Assembly: GCA_038210655.1 (NCBI GenBank)
Contig: JBBQWM010000002.1
Location: 62,001-126,000, forward strand
Reading direction: 5' to 3'
Origin: 54-19 sp038210655
Lineage (GTDB): Bacteria; Chloroflexota; Chloroflexia; Chloroheliales; Chloroheliaceae
Length of the DNA stretch: 64,000 bases
Under the pieces are notes generated by a model. That model made no database searches. It was not told where the DNA came from and worked only from the letters and a program-made list of their open reading frames with translations. Shown here piece by piece: positions 8,900 to 18,103 of this stretch. The stretch's first letter is position 1; each line of letters begins with the position of its first letter. The translations under genes were made by a program, and so were the position numbers.

Positions 8900-10408
8900 T
8901 TATTCCATATCAATTTGAGCGCGTTGGAGCTTGCCGCTAAAATCGACATAGATCGACTTCCATTCGGTAAAGAAGTCGATAGCGGCCCAGGCTGCTTCGC
9001 GGTGGCCGTTCCCGGTCTGGCGTGTACCGCCAAAAGGCAGATGAACCTCGGCTCCAATCGTCCCGGCATTGATATACAGAATGCCGGTCGAGACCTCACG
9101 CATTGCCAAAAACGCCCGGTTTACATCCTGAGTGTAGAGCGAGGCCGATAGCCCGTACTTGACCCCGTTGTTGACTTTGATCGCTTCTTCCAGGCTGTCC
9201 ACCCCGATCATAACGGTTGTCGGGCCGAAAATCTCTTCCTGAGCGATCCGCATAGCGGGCCGCACCTGGTTAAAGAGGGTTGGGCGATAGAACGCACCGA
9301 GGGTCAGTTCACCTTCCTCCGCCACTTTGCCGCCGGTCAGCAAGTTTGCGCCTTCCTGTTGGCCTATCACAGTATAGTCGTGGATGGCATCGCGCTGTTT
9401 GCGATTGATAACCGGCCCAACATCGGTGGTCGGTTCGAGACCGTCGCCCAGTCGCAGCTTTTCGATCCGGGCGACCAGTTTATCGGTCAGGTCGCGCTCG
9501 ATAGCGCGGTGAGCGATAATTCGGCTGGCGGCAGTACAACGCTGCCCGGTCGTCCCGAAGGCGCTCCAGATGATGCCATCGACCGCCAGGTCTAAATCGG
9601 CATCCTCCATCACCATGATGGCGTTCTTGCCGCCCAGTTCGAGCGAGACCCGCTTGAGGCCACTGGCGGTCTCGGTCAGGACGTGCTTGCCCGATTCGGT
9701 CGAGCCGGTAAAGGTGTAAATATTGACATCCGGGTTACGCAAAAGCGCCTGTCCCGCTACGCCGCCACTGCCCAGCACCAGATTTAGTACACCGGGCGGC
9801 AGTCCGGCTTCCTCGAAAATCTTGACCAATTCGACCGCCACCAGCGGCGTATCGCTGGCTGGTTTAAAAACGACCGTATTGCCGCAGACCAGCGCAGGCA
9901 TAATCTTCCAGGTCGGGATCGCCATCGGGAAATTCCAGGGCGTGATAGCCGCCACCACTCCCACCGGGTCGCGCACCGCCATCTGGAATTTGTCGAACAT
10001 TTCGCTTGGTGCAGTCATCCCGAACTGTCGCCGTCCTTCGCCCGCCATGTAATAGGCCATGTCGATGCCTTCCTGGACATCGCCGCGTGCTTCGGCCAGC
10101 ACCTTGCCCATTTCTTGGGTCATCAGGCGGGCGATCTGTTCTTTGCGTTCGGCAAGCAAGGCCCCAACTTTGTAAAGTATTTCACCCCGCCGGGGGGCCG
10201 GGTATTTACGCCACTTGTCGTAAGCCGCCCGTGCTGCTGCCACTGCCGCGTTTGCGTCGTTGGCGCTGCTTTTCGCCAGCCGACCCAACAATTTGCCGTT
10301 CGCCGGGTTATAACTCTCAAAAGTCGCGCCGTTTTCCGCCGCGACCCACTGCCCGTTGATATAATTGCGGGCTTCGATCACTCCACTCTCGATTACGCTT
10401 GCCGTCAT
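8900..10408 (-). CDS. NAD(P)-dependent aldehyde dehydrogenase
   Basis: 502 residues, a full-length ALDH-superfamily enzyme that oxidises an aldehyde to the acid. Visible features: the N-terminal NYINGQWV, the cofactor-site strand AAITPWNFPMAIP, GNTVVFKPASDTP, FTGSTESGKH, the general-base glutamate in LELGGKNA, the catalytic cysteine in TTGQRCTAASR, EEIFGPT and the C-terminal PFGGTRQTGNGHREAAW. The C-terminus, EWKSIYVDFSGKLQRAQID, is of a subgroup common in Thermus/Deinococcus-type bacteria. Substrate cannot be assigned; semialdehydes are typical. The start is set by AGGAGG eight bases upstream. Confidence 0.9.
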   Translation of the reverse strand: MTASVIESGVIEARNYINGQWVAAENGATFESYNPANGKLLGRLAKSSANDANAAVAAARAAYDKWRKYPAPRRGEILYKVGALLAERKEQIARLMTQEMGKVLAEARGDVQEGIDMAYYMAGEGRRQFGMTAPSEMFDKFQMAVRDPVGVVAAITPWNFPMAIPTWKIMPALVCGNTVVFKPASDTPLVAVELVKIFEEAGLPPGVLNLVLGSGGVAGQALLRNPDVNIYTFTGSTESGKHVLTETASGLKRVSLELGGKNAIMVMEDADLDLAVDGIIWSAFGTTGQRCTAASRIIAHRAIERDLTDKLVARIEKLRLGDGLEPTTDVGPVINRKQRDAIHDYTVIGQQEGANLLTGGKVAEEGELTLGAFYRPTLFNQVRPAMRIAQEEIFGPTTVMIGVDSLEEAIKVNNGVKYGLSASLYTQDVNRAFLAMREVSTGILYINAGTIGAEVHLPFGGTRQTGNGHREAAWAAIDFFTEWKSIYVDFSGKLQRAQIDME

Positions 10409-10654
10409 CTTCGTTTCCTCCTGGGTTCGTTTCGGTCTACCGTTGCAAAAGCCTATCCCAAAATGGGCAACAACATATTACCAGTCCCTATTCTAATCGA
10501 CCCTGGTATTTATAGCAGGGTGCAAAGCAATTGAGCTAAAGAATTATTTGAGGGTCAATAGCTCGGCATTTGGCTATAACTTCTTTATTAGCACTACAGG
10601 AATGGCATTCCCACTAGACTTCTTTGAATTGTAGAGGCTGAGAGCAGGGCCGGG

Positions 10655-11455
10655 CTATTTCTTGCCAAATAGCCGGGCCATCAGGCTTTGTTTGGGGGCG
10701 GGCGGTTCGTCCAGCACCTGAAGCGGCACTCTTTCACCCAGCAACCGACGAGCAATATTGTTGAAAGCAGTCCCGGCCCGCGAGTACCCGTCGAAAACGA
10801 CTGCTTCGCCCCGGTTGGTCGAAATCACTACCGACTCGTCTTCGGGTACGATCCCGATAATATCGATAGCCAAAATGTCCTTTACGTCTTCCATGCTCAT
10901 CATGTCGCCCCGGCGTACCATCGCAGGTTTGATGCGGTTGAGGATAAGCTGAGGGGTCGGTAATTCTGCTGCTTCGACTAGCCCAATAATGCGGTCGGCA
11001 TCGCGTACTGCCGAGACTTCCGGGGTAGTCACAATCAAAACTAGATCGGCTCCGGCGATAGCGTTGCGAAACCCTTGCTCGATCCCGGCAGGCGAATCGA
11101 CTATTACAAAATCGAAATCTTGGGCCAATTGGCGGGTTAGTTCGGCCATCTGCGCTGGACTGACCGCGTTTTTGTCGCGGGTCTGGGCGGCAGGCAGCAA
11201 ACACAAATCGGGGTAACGCTTATCCTTGATAAGGGCTTGCCGTAAACGGGCGCGACCCTCCACCACGTCCACCAGATCATAGACGATCCGATTTTCCAGT
11301 CCCAGCACGACATCCAAATTACGCAGCCCAATATCGGCATCCACCACTGCCACTTTCTTACCTAAAATCGCCAGAGCCGTCCCCAGATTGGCGGTCGTGG
11401 TAGTTTTTCCTACCCCACCCTTGCCGCTGGTTATTGTTACCACTCTCCCCGCCAT
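10655..11455 (-). CDS. minD: Septum site-determining ATPase MinD
   Basis: 266 residues. The deviant Walker A SGKGGVGKTTTTANLG starts at residue 9, with VDADIGLRNLD and DFVIVDSPAGIEQGF following. The C-terminus, SLMARLFGKK, is a short amphipathic membrane-targeting helix. MinD recruits MinC to the membrane to block FtsZ assembly away from midcell. It is the last gene of the mre-PBP2-min cluster, 100 bases after minC. No minE is present in the window. The ATG is preceded by AGGTGG. Confidence 0.95.
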   Translation of the reverse strand: MAGRVVTITSGKGGVGKTTTTANLGTALAILGKKVAVVDADIGLRNLDVVLGLENRIVYDLVDVVEGRARLRQALIKDKRYPDLCLLPAAQTRDKNAVSPAQMAELTRQLAQDFDFVIVDSPAGIEQGFRNAIAGADLVLIVTTPEVSAVRDADRIIGLVEAAELPTPQLILNRIKPAMVRRGDMMSMEDVKDILAIDIIGIVPEDESVVISTNRGEAVVFDGYSRAGTAFNNIARRLLGERVPLQVLDEPPAPKQSLMARLFGKK

Positions 11456-11557
11456 TGCGTCCCACCTTTATCTTAGAAGGGCTGAGTAAATCCTTTTCAG
11501 CCTCGTATTGGTTCAACTTGCCTAGATGTTTAGCTGTAGTTAAATTGCATCCCCGTA

Positions 11558-12307
11558 TTACCTGACGCGCCGAGGAGTCCAGCCCTCGACTATAATTTCA
11601 CCGTCCTGGATAGTTGCCATTTCGGGGCCAAGTTCAGGCTCGTTGAGAGCTTCGGGGCCACTAACTGCTACCACCGCTCCGATCCTTAACTGGGTCGGGC
11701 GCAAGCTAAGGGCGCAAATAATCGCCCCTGACCCGGCAATACCGGCCTGGATACGGCCCCGTACAATTCCCCACACAATCACGCTACCACCCGCCACGAT
11801 CTCCGCACCGGGGTTTACATCGCCCAACACGATCACATCGGCGTGATGGCGGACCACTTGCCCGCTTCGCAAAGTGCGCCGGATAAAGAGGGCTTCCGCC
11901 GTATCGAAGGGCGGACCACTTCGCCCGGCTTCGGCCTTATCGACGGTCGTGTCTTCTGGCCGGGGTGGTCGGGTGTTTTGGGCAGACGGCATCTTATAAG
12001 TAATACCGGCCTGTTTTGCCAGACTGCGGGTTGTGTTCGCCCCCGAAATAATCGCTTCTAAGGTTATCTCATAGCGGGCCAGGGTCGTTTGCAAGTCTTC
12101 CAGGTCGGCGGCTTCCAATTCTCGCCCACCAAGTTCAACCGAAGCCCGCCCCTGCCGAAAGAACTTGTCCGCCGCGTGTAGCCGCTCGTCCAGATCAACC
12201 AGCAAGTCGGCAAAAGAGCCGGGCGTGTCCTCACGCAAACGGATCAGCAAGCCACCTGCCGCCCCCTTGATCGTCACACCTTCAATTTTCTTGCCGGTTA
12301 TACTCAT
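11558..12307 (-). CDS. minC: Septum site-determining protein MinC
   Basis: 249 residues. The N-terminal domain (about 1-95) inhibits FtsZ polymerisation in characterised homologues. The C-terminal beta-helix (about 140-245), which binds MinD, is clear: RRTLRSGQVVRHHADVIVLG, DVNPGAEIVAGGSVIVWGIV and GRIQAGIAG. A variable, charged linker joins them. It lies directly upstream of minD and downstream of PBP2, in the same orientation. Confidence 0.93.
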   Translation of the reverse strand: MSITGKKIEGVTIKGAAGGLLIRLREDTPGSFADLLVDLDERLHAADKFFRQGRASVELGGRELEAADLEDLQTTLARYEITLEAIISGANTTRSLAKQAGITYKMPSAQNTRPPRPEDTTVDKAEAGRSGPPFDTAEALFIRRTLRSGQVVRHHADVIVLGDVNPGAEIVAGGSVIVWGIVRGRIQAGIAGSGAIICALSLRPTQLRIGAVVAVSGPEALNEPELGPEMATIQDGEIIVEGWTPRRVR

Positions 12308-12335
12308 TTTTTGGGTTGAGTGCTGTTAAGTGATC

Positions 12336-12431
12336 AGATACTAGATATTAGATGTCAGAGATTAGAAATTAGCCAAACCATTCTACTAATGCCTTATTCT
12401 CTATTGTGCATTCTGACTTCTGCATTTCCCT
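12336..12431. repeat. Heptad-repeat runs between PBP2 and minC
   Basis: Degenerate 7-bp units GATACTA, GATATTA, GATGTCA, GAGATTA, GAAATTA run through about 12337-12372. A second run of the TGCAGAA/TTCTGCA type abuts the PBP2 stop codon at about 12393-12431. Confidence 0.65.
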
Positions 12432-12432
12432 A

Positions 12433-14907
12433 TCACGCTTTTTGCTTGACCAGATCGGCAAACTTATATTCTAGAATTTCTTTGACGGCGGGTACGGCAA
12501 AGGTCGAACCTTCGATCACGTTGTCACCTGCTGTAATCATGACTGTTACTGCGATTTCGGGCTTGTCATAGGGGGCAAAGGCGGTAAACCAGGCGCGGGT
12601 CGCTCTTACATCGTTGCCGTCTTTGTCCTTACTGATCGCCTCACCGTATTCGGCAGTCCCGGTCTTGCCCCCCACTTTCAAACGACCGGTCTGGTTGTAC
12701 ATCGTTCGGTTAGCAGTTCCACGCACGCCTGTAACGGCCAGCATCCCTTCCCGGACGGCCTGGATCACGCCAGGGGTCAGCACAAAGTCCTGCGGTTTTG
12801 GCTTATCGTTGTCGTTAGGGTCGGGAACGCTCCACTTGACCGGGGTTTTTGTCACATCCCGGATCAGCTTTGGCTCGAAATCGACTATTACTTTGCCGTC
12901 CGGGTCTTTGATTTGCCGGACGATCCGAGGCTGGTAAAGCTTACCGCCGGTCGCAAAAGCCGCCGTCACCATGTTCATCTGCAAAGGGGTCATTTCCAGA
13001 TCGCCCTGCCCAATAGCGGTGGTCATCGTCTCACCGATAGACCAGAGTTTGGTGTGGGGGCCGGGAAGCGTCCCTCGGTATTCGCTTAAAATCTCCAGGC
13101 CGCTCTTCTGGCCCAGGTTAAAGAGGGCCATATAGCCGTTGAGCAAGTTGATCCCCAGTCCTTGAAAATAATTCGGCTGAGTGCTGTTGTCCAGATAATA
13201 GCGGCTACGTCCATAAAAAGGACTGGTCTCGTCCGGCACTGCCGCATTATAAAAGTAAACGTCGCAGCTTTGCTCGATAGCCCCCATCAAATCAACTGTA
13301 CCGTGTTTATCCCAGCAGCGAAACCGTTGGGAGGGAGTCGGGTTTTGGGTGGTTGGAATGTTGATCGCTTTATTGCAAAAGATCGGGGTAAAGCGGGAAA
13401 ATTTCTTTTCGTTGAGTACCGCCGCCGCCGTAATCAACTTGAAAGTCGAACCGGGCGCATAGCGTCCGTCAATCGCCCGGTTGACTTGCACCGCTTTTAC
13501 ATCATCCAGCATTTCGGCAACTTCGGCATCAGTCCACTTGTTGCCCGGTTTGCTGTAAAGGTTGTTATTATAGAACGGGAAGGCCACCATCGCCAGCACT
13601 TCGCCAGTATTTACATCGGTGACAACCGCCGCCCCCTCACGGACTTTGGCCGGTTTGGTCTTGTTGGCCTCGCCGATCCATTTTTCGAGCGAGTCGGCGA
13701 CCTGTTTTTGCAAAGCCATATCGATAGTCAGCACAATACTGTTGCCCGGTTGGGGCGGCTTGCCGACCTTGACGGTCTCGATAATATGGCCTGTACTACT
13801 GACGACTACTTCTTTGGCCCCCTTGCGTCCGCGCAAGAACGGCTCCATCGAGGCTTCTACACCGGTCAGGCCAATCTTGTCGTCAATTTCATAGACCTTG
13901 ATTTTTGCGCTGGGATCGTCCGGGTCGCCCGAAAGAGAGTTATCACCATAGGCTTGTTTGTTAGCCTTTTCAAGCTGATCCTGATCAGGGAAGCGCCCGG
14001 TATAGCCCAGGATATGGGCATAAAGCCGAGCATCGGCATATTCGCGCTGATAGCTGGTCTGAATGCCTACCCCCGGAAAGTCTAGCCGCTTTTCGTCGAG
14101 CAGCATAGCATCTTCGCGGGACAGATTAGACCAGACTTCGACTGGTTGATATTCGGGGGTGAAAAGACGCGCTTCCAGCATCTTTCTCTCGCCCTCGCTC
14201 AAAAATAGGACACCCGTATCGAATTTATCACGCAGATAAACATAGCGGTCGAATTGCTCGATTGGGATTAGCTCTTTTTCATTGACAGGGTAGAAGCTTT
14301 TGTCGCGTTTTTGAGCTTCCAGGTTGGTTAGTTCTTTATCCCAGTCGCGGGCGGATTTGCCGGTGATAATCTCCAACTCGTTAAGGATCGCGTTGCGGGC
14401 CGGATTGGTAAAGACATCTTTCTTTTTGATGCCGTTGACCTGCTCCGGGATCAGACCGATATAATAACCCATACCGAGAAAGTGGGCCAGGTTGTCATAA
14501 ACCGCCTGACGTTGTTGGGCGATGGCCTTTTTCTCTTCTTTAGTTTTGCCGTTATTACTGTTGGGGAGATAGTTAGCTGTGATCGTCACCGAATAATTTG
14601 GCGTGTTGTTAACCAACTTTTGTTTACCGCTGCGGTCGTAGATCAGGCCGCGCGGCGCTTTGGCCGTGATATAGCGAGTGTCGGGTAGGGCGGGTTTACG
14701 AATAGCCTCGCCCGAAAAGTTCTCTTGCAACGGCTTTTGCATATCCCACAACCGCCAGCCCAACAAGGTTAGACCGCCAACCATTCCAACCCGCAGGAAA
14801 TTCAGGCGGCTGAAAGTGCGCGACCCACCGCCCCGGTCAGTCGGAACTAACTGAGAACCATCAATGTCATCCTGGGCTATTTTGCCTTCGTCTAATTTTA
14901 GTACCAT
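12433..14907 (-). CDS. mrdA: Penicillin-binding protein 2 (peptidoglycan transpeptidase)
   Basis: 824 residues, longer than typical PBP2 (about 630) because of extended insertions in the dimerisation domain. One transmembrane helix lies at about 35-55. The class-B PBP dimerisation domain follows (RGLIYDRSG, HILGYTGR), then the transpeptidase domain with active-site SxxK in APGSTFKLITAAAV, IEQSCDVYFYNAA (SxN-like SCD) and GGKTGTAEYG (KTG). It cross-links side-wall peptidoglycan with MreBCD for elongation. It sits between mreD and minC in one run of minus-strand genes. rodA is not in this window. Confidence 0.9.
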   Translation of the reverse strand: MVLKLDEGKIAQDDIDGSQLVPTDRGGGSRTFSRLNFLRVGMVGGLTLLGWRLWDMQKPLQENFSGEAIRKPALPDTRYITAKAPRGLIYDRSGKQKLVNNTPNYSVTITANYLPNSNNGKTKEEKKAIAQQRQAVYDNLAHFLGMGYYIGLIPEQVNGIKKKDVFTNPARNAILNELEIITGKSARDWDKELTNLEAQKRDKSFYPVNEKELIPIEQFDRYVYLRDKFDTGVLFLSEGERKMLEARLFTPEYQPVEVWSNLSREDAMLLDEKRLDFPGVGIQTSYQREYADARLYAHILGYTGRFPDQDQLEKANKQAYGDNSLSGDPDDPSAKIKVYEIDDKIGLTGVEASMEPFLRGRKGAKEVVVSSTGHIIETVKVGKPPQPGNSIVLTIDMALQKQVADSLEKWIGEANKTKPAKVREGAAVVTDVNTGEVLAMVAFPFYNNNLYSKPGNKWTDAEVAEMLDDVKAVQVNRAIDGRYAPGSTFKLITAAAVLNEKKFSRFTPIFCNKAINIPTTQNPTPSQRFRCWDKHGTVDLMGAIEQSCDVYFYNAAVPDETSPFYGRSRYYLDNSTQPNYFQGLGINLLNGYMALFNLGQKSGLEILSEYRGTLPGPHTKLWSIGETMTTAIGQGDLEMTPLQMNMVTAAFATGGKLYQPRIVRQIKDPDGKVIVDFEPKLIRDVTKTPVKWSVPDPNDNDKPKPQDFVLTPGVIQAVREGMLAVTGVRGTANRTMYNQTGRLKVGGKTGTAEYGEAISKDKDGNDVRATRAWFTAFAPYDKPEIAVTVMITAGDNVIEGSTFAVPAVKEILEYKFADLVKQKA

Positions 14908-14997
14908 CGAACCTCACGGTGTAAGAATTGAGCGTGTAAAATTAAATTCCAGGTCGGACCTTCCCCACACTTACTGGTTTGTAAAACGCCTTTACTA

Positions 14998-15046
14998 TTC
15001 TGTATTCGGCGTTCTGACTTCTGCATTCCCAACCCTTCATCCTCTG
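14998..15046. repeat. Heptad-repeat run at the mreD stop codon
   Basis: TTCTGTA, TTCGGCG, TTCTGAC, TTCTGCA, TTCCC, followed by CCTTCATCC, with a 7-bp period. The run occupies the mreD-PBP2 spacer and includes the mreD stop codon. Confidence 0.65.
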
Positions 15047-15555
15047 GGTGTTCGGATACGGCTAACGGCCCGTACAAAGGCGAACACCAGCACCATTAAA
15101 GCAGCATCTATTATCACGACCGGCAAGATTACCTGTACAAAAATGGTAAGTTGTAGATTATTATAGCTTAATAACCACTCGGCAAGCAAGCGGGCCACCC
15201 GGTAGGCCAATGCTGCCAATAATGCCACCGGTATGGAACGAATTACGCCGCTCCGAAAGGGGTCTTGCCCAATTAGGCTGACGACCAACGCAATCACGGT
15301 AAAGAGTAGCGCGTTTAGCCCGATAGGATAAAAAGATGGGTTGAACAAATCGAGCAGCAACCCGGCCCCAAAAGCGGTTGGCAAAGCGGCCCGCCAATCG
15401 AGTAATAGCGCCCACGATACGACGACCAGTAGCACCAGATCGGGTACGAACTGATCGACCCCCGGCAACAAGCCCGGTAAGAATTGGGTCTGGATCATGG
15501 CCGCTACCAAAAGCAACAGCCCGGCAACATACGGATTAACGGTTTTTACCCCCAT
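15037..15555 (-). CDS. mreD: Rod shape-determining protein MreD
   Basis: 172 residues with five to six predicted membrane helices. It carries the MreD-type pattern of acidic/aromatic residues between helices (PGVDQFVPDLVLLVVVSWAL, GLLLDLFNPSFYPIGLNAL). Position between mreC and PBP2 supports the call more than sequence alone. No Shine-Dalgarno is seen: the ATG is preceded directly by a CATCCCT heptad array. The stop TGA lies within another heptad unit (AGAGGATGAAGG). Confidence 0.85.
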   Translation of the reverse strand: MGVKTVNPYVAGLLLLVAAMIQTQFLPGLLPGVDQFVPDLVLLVVVSWALLLDWRAALPTAFGAGLLLDLFNPSFYPIGLNALLFTVIALVVSLIGQDPFRSGVIRSIPVALLAALAYRVARLLAEWLLSYNNLQLTIFVQVILPVVIIDAALMVLVFAFVRAVSRIRTPRG

Positions 15556-15722
15556 GTTTGAGGGATGAGGGATGAAGGATGAGGGATGAAAAATGCAGAA
15601 TGCAGAGAAATCCTAGTTGTGGAAAGTCTGTATCTACAATCGTAAATCGTAAATCGTAAATCGTAAGTCCTTTTCATCCCTCATCCTTCATCCCTCATCC
15701 CTCCTCTCATCCCTCGTCCTTG
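15556..15722. repeat. Mosaic heptad-repeat block in the mreC-mreD spacer
   Basis: GGGATGA units (15560-15590), ATGCAGA units (15592-15607), four AATCGTA units (about 15640-15667) and CATCCCT units (15678-15716). Order and composition match the blocks at 3742 and 40325. The block fills the whole spacer inside the mre operon. Confidence 0.85.
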
Positions 15723-16591
15723 CGTCCTGTCACGACCAGCACTTGCTGGAGGTGTTCGAGGTCGGCAATCGGTCTGACAACGGCTTCTTTTTCGGGCTGT
15801 CCGTCTTGACTGATGACCCGCCCGATTTTACCCAGTAGCAAATTGGGCGGGAAGGTAGTCCCGATCCCATTGGTAAAAACCCAGTCGTCCTCTTTGATAT
15901 CGGCTTCAGGTTTGAGATGGCTGATCTTGATCTTTTCTTCGGTACGTAGCTGATACTGCCCGGTCGCGGTTCCATCCACCGGCGGTTGAATGATGATCGG
16001 TTTACCATCCGGGCCATAACGCCGGATGACCACATTCACCCCTACGTTGTTGTCGCTAATTAGAAGGGCCGTACTTCGTTTGCCCTCGACCTTGACCACG
16101 CGCCCGACCAGATAGCCGGATACATCGACCACTGCCATTCCAACCGCCAGCCCATCGCTACTGCCTTTGTTGATAAGGACACCCTGGCTAACCCCGTCCG
16201 AAATACGGTTTACCACATCGGCATCCACCACGTTATATTTACGGTTTTCGGGATTTTGCCGGAACTGAAGTTGTTTTTCCAACTCATCGACTCGGTTGGC
16301 TAATTCAGCCACCTTACCCTGTTCGCCAAGCGCGGATTGGAGGTCTTTGCGAAGTTGGGCATTTTCGGCCCGCAATTTTTCGTTATCGCCCAGGAAATCA
16401 CCAAAGCGGCTGAGGTTGGTACCGAGTTGATAGGTGGCCCGCTCGACCGGGGCCAGCAAAGTAGAGGTAGCTTGTTCTACCGGGCGGAAAAGCCCGGCCT
16501 GGTCTAAGATCATTAGTACCAGCGCCAGGGCGATTAGGATCGCACACAAGGTTAGCCGTCCGGCAAAATCGGATGAATTTCTTCTAAACAT
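15707..16591 (-). CDS. mreC: Rod shape-determining protein MreC
   Basis: 294 residues. One N-terminal membrane helix (about 13-30), a coiled coil (about 55-105, DNEKLRAENAQLRKDL) and two beta-barrel domains with NKGSSDGLAVGMAVVDVSGYLVGRV and SDNNVGVNVVI, all MreC hallmarks. It organises the elongasome outside the membrane. The final residues, GRKDEG, and the TGA are encoded by the first heptad of an adjoining repeat array. Confidence 0.92.
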   Translation of the reverse strand: MFRRNSSDFAGRLTLCAILIALALVLMILDQAGLFRPVEQATSTLLAPVERATYQLGTNLSRFGDFLGDNEKLRAENAQLRKDLQSALGEQGKVAELANRVDELEKQLQFRQNPENRKYNVVDADVVNRISDGVSQGVLINKGSSDGLAVGMAVVDVSGYLVGRVVKVEGKRSTALLISDNNVGVNVVIRRYGPDGKPIIIQPPVDGTATGQYQLRTEEKIKISHLKPEADIKEDDWVFTNGIGTTFPPNLLLGKIGRVISQDGQPEKEAVVRPIADLEHLQQVLVVTGRKDEG

Positions 16592-16597
16592 GTTAAA

Positions 16598-16672
16598 AGC
16601 TATTTGCTACCAGCTATCAACCATTAGCTATTCTTATAATGGCTAATAGCTGATAGCTATAGCTTATATATT
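16598..16672. repeat. Heptad-type AGCTATYA repeat between mreB and mreC
   Basis: Units of the kind TAGCTAT, CAGCTAT, TAGCTGA with a near 7-bp period. The run AGCTATCAACCATTAGCTAT is inverted against ATGGCTAATAGCTGATAGCT across a short loop, so the block can fold as a hairpin. Confidence 0.55.
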
Positions 16673-17744
16673 ACCTGCTATGTTTAAGCCGCCGCCCTTC
16701 CTGGCTGGCAGCGATAATCTGGCGGTATTTCTCGTCTTCCAAACTTTCGACCATAATACCGGTTCCGCGTACCACGCAAGTCAAAGGGTCGTCGGCTACC
16801 ATTACCGGCATCCGGGTTTCCATGTGGAGCCTCTTGTCTAGGCCCAGCAGCAACGCGCCACCACCGGCCAGTGTGATCCCCCGCTCCATAATATCGGCTA
16901 CCAGTTCGGGCGGAGTTTCTTCGATAGCCAGCTTGATGGTATCGACAATCGAATTGACCGGCCCACTGATCGCTTCGCGCAACTCGACGCTACTAAGTTC
17001 GACCGACTTGGGTAGCCCGGTTAATACGTCGCGGCCTCGCAAGGTATAGCGCAATTCTTGATCGAGCGGGAAGGCCGAGCCTGCCGCAATCTTGGCGCTT
17101 TCCGCCATCCGTTCGCCGATCAAAAGGTTATGCTCGCGGCGGGAGTATTGGATAATCGCCTCGTCGATTTCGTCTCCGGCGGTGCGGATCGAGTGGTTGA
17201 TAACGATCCCACCCAACGAGATAACCGCTACTTCGGTCGTACCACCGCCAATATCGACGATCATACTACCGATAGGCTCGTTGACGGGCAGTCCGGCCCC
17301 GATTGCCGCCGCCATCGGTTCTTCTACCACATAGGCTTCCCGCGCTCCGGCGTTCAGGCTGGCTTCACGAGCGGCCCGCTTTTCGACTTCGGTTACGCCA
17401 CTTGGGATACCCACGACGATCCGAGGGTGGGGGCCAATTACGGTCTGGGTATGCACTTTGCGGATGAACTCGTGCAACATTTTCTGCACAATATCAAAGT
17501 CGGCAATCACACCATCCCGCAAAGGACGGATTGCGATAATATTGGCCGGGGTTTTGCCTGCCATCGCTTTTGCATCGGCCCCAACCGCTTTGACATCTTT
17601 TGTGCGGCGGTCGATTGCCACATAGCTTGGCTCACTAATTACGATGCCCTTGCCACGCACGTGAACCAGCGTATTGGCCGTCCCCAGGTCTATCCCCAGG
17701 TCTCGGCTGAAAATGCCGAACACTAAGTTCGGTAAATTCCACAT
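16671..17744 (-). CDS. mreB: Rod shape-determining actin homologue MreB
   Basis: 357 residues, an actin-fold ATPase that forms membrane-bound filaments guiding side-wall synthesis. Diagnostic segments are GIDLGTANTLVHVRGKGIV (phosphate 1), IGSMIVDIGGGTTEVAVISL (phosphate 2) and ERGITLAGGGALLLGLDKR (adenosine motif). The short N-terminal MWNLPNLVF helix probably mediates membrane binding. The start follows GGAG by eight bases. It is the first gene of the mreBCD-PBP2-minCD cluster. Confidence 0.96.
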   Translation of the reverse strand: MWNLPNLVFGIFSRDLGIDLGTANTLVHVRGKGIVISEPSYVAIDRRTKDVKAVGADAKAMAGKTPANIIAIRPLRDGVIADFDIVQKMLHEFIRKVHTQTVIGPHPRIVVGIPSGVTEVEKRAAREASLNAGAREAYVVEEPMAAAIGAGLPVNEPIGSMIVDIGGGTTEVAVISLGGIVINHSIRTAGDEIDEAIIQYSRREHNLLIGERMAESAKIAAGSAFPLDQELRYTLRGRDVLTGLPKSVELSSVELREAISGPVNSIVDTIKLAIEETPPELVADIMERGITLAGGGALLLGLDKRLHMETRMPVMVADDPLTCVVRGTGIMVESLEDEKYRQIIAASQEGRRLKHSR

Positions 17745-18103
17745 TAGAATTTCTCCATAACGCCACCAACCGCTACTACAGCCTGCCCGGACCTGGAAAT
17801 CAATTACCTTAATGGTACCAGAACTGCAAACCGCTTAAGATAGCACTTGCCAGCAGCAAACAAATCTTACAACTTTTGTTTCTCGCTGTTTTCTCGTGGA
17901 CACGTAAAACTACGGTGTCTAAGCGGATTATAGCATAAAACTAGCAGTAGGCAAAATTATACCCCGCCTAAGCAGCGATTAGCGATTAGCATATTTTTGA
18001 GACTAAGTTATTAAAGTTAGCTTGCCTACAGCTTTGAAGAATTCCTGACAAGGATGCTTCAAAGCTGTAGCTGTGGAAAATCGGGTCGGGTTTAGCCTAG
18101 ATG
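17745..18103. other. Upstream region of mreB
   Basis: This gap probably carries the mreB promoter. Near 18026-18070 a 14-bp perfect hairpin (CTACAGCTTTGAAG with CTTCAAAGCTGTAG) lies 34 bases past the stop of the minus-strand gene at 18104. It may end that transcript, although no T-tract follows. No coding sequence is seen. Confidence 0.5.
17927..17955 (-). promoter_or_regulatory. Candidate promoter for the mreB cluster
   Basis: On the minus strand a consensus TATAAT (17932-17927) is preceded 17 bases upstream by TTTGCC, a weak -35. It is 180 bases before the mreB start. Only the -10 is strong. Confidence 0.35.

Noticed and set aside
13162..14085. 307-residue plus-strand open frame
   Set aside because: Entirely antisense to the conserved PBP2 gene; its translation has no domain-like composition.
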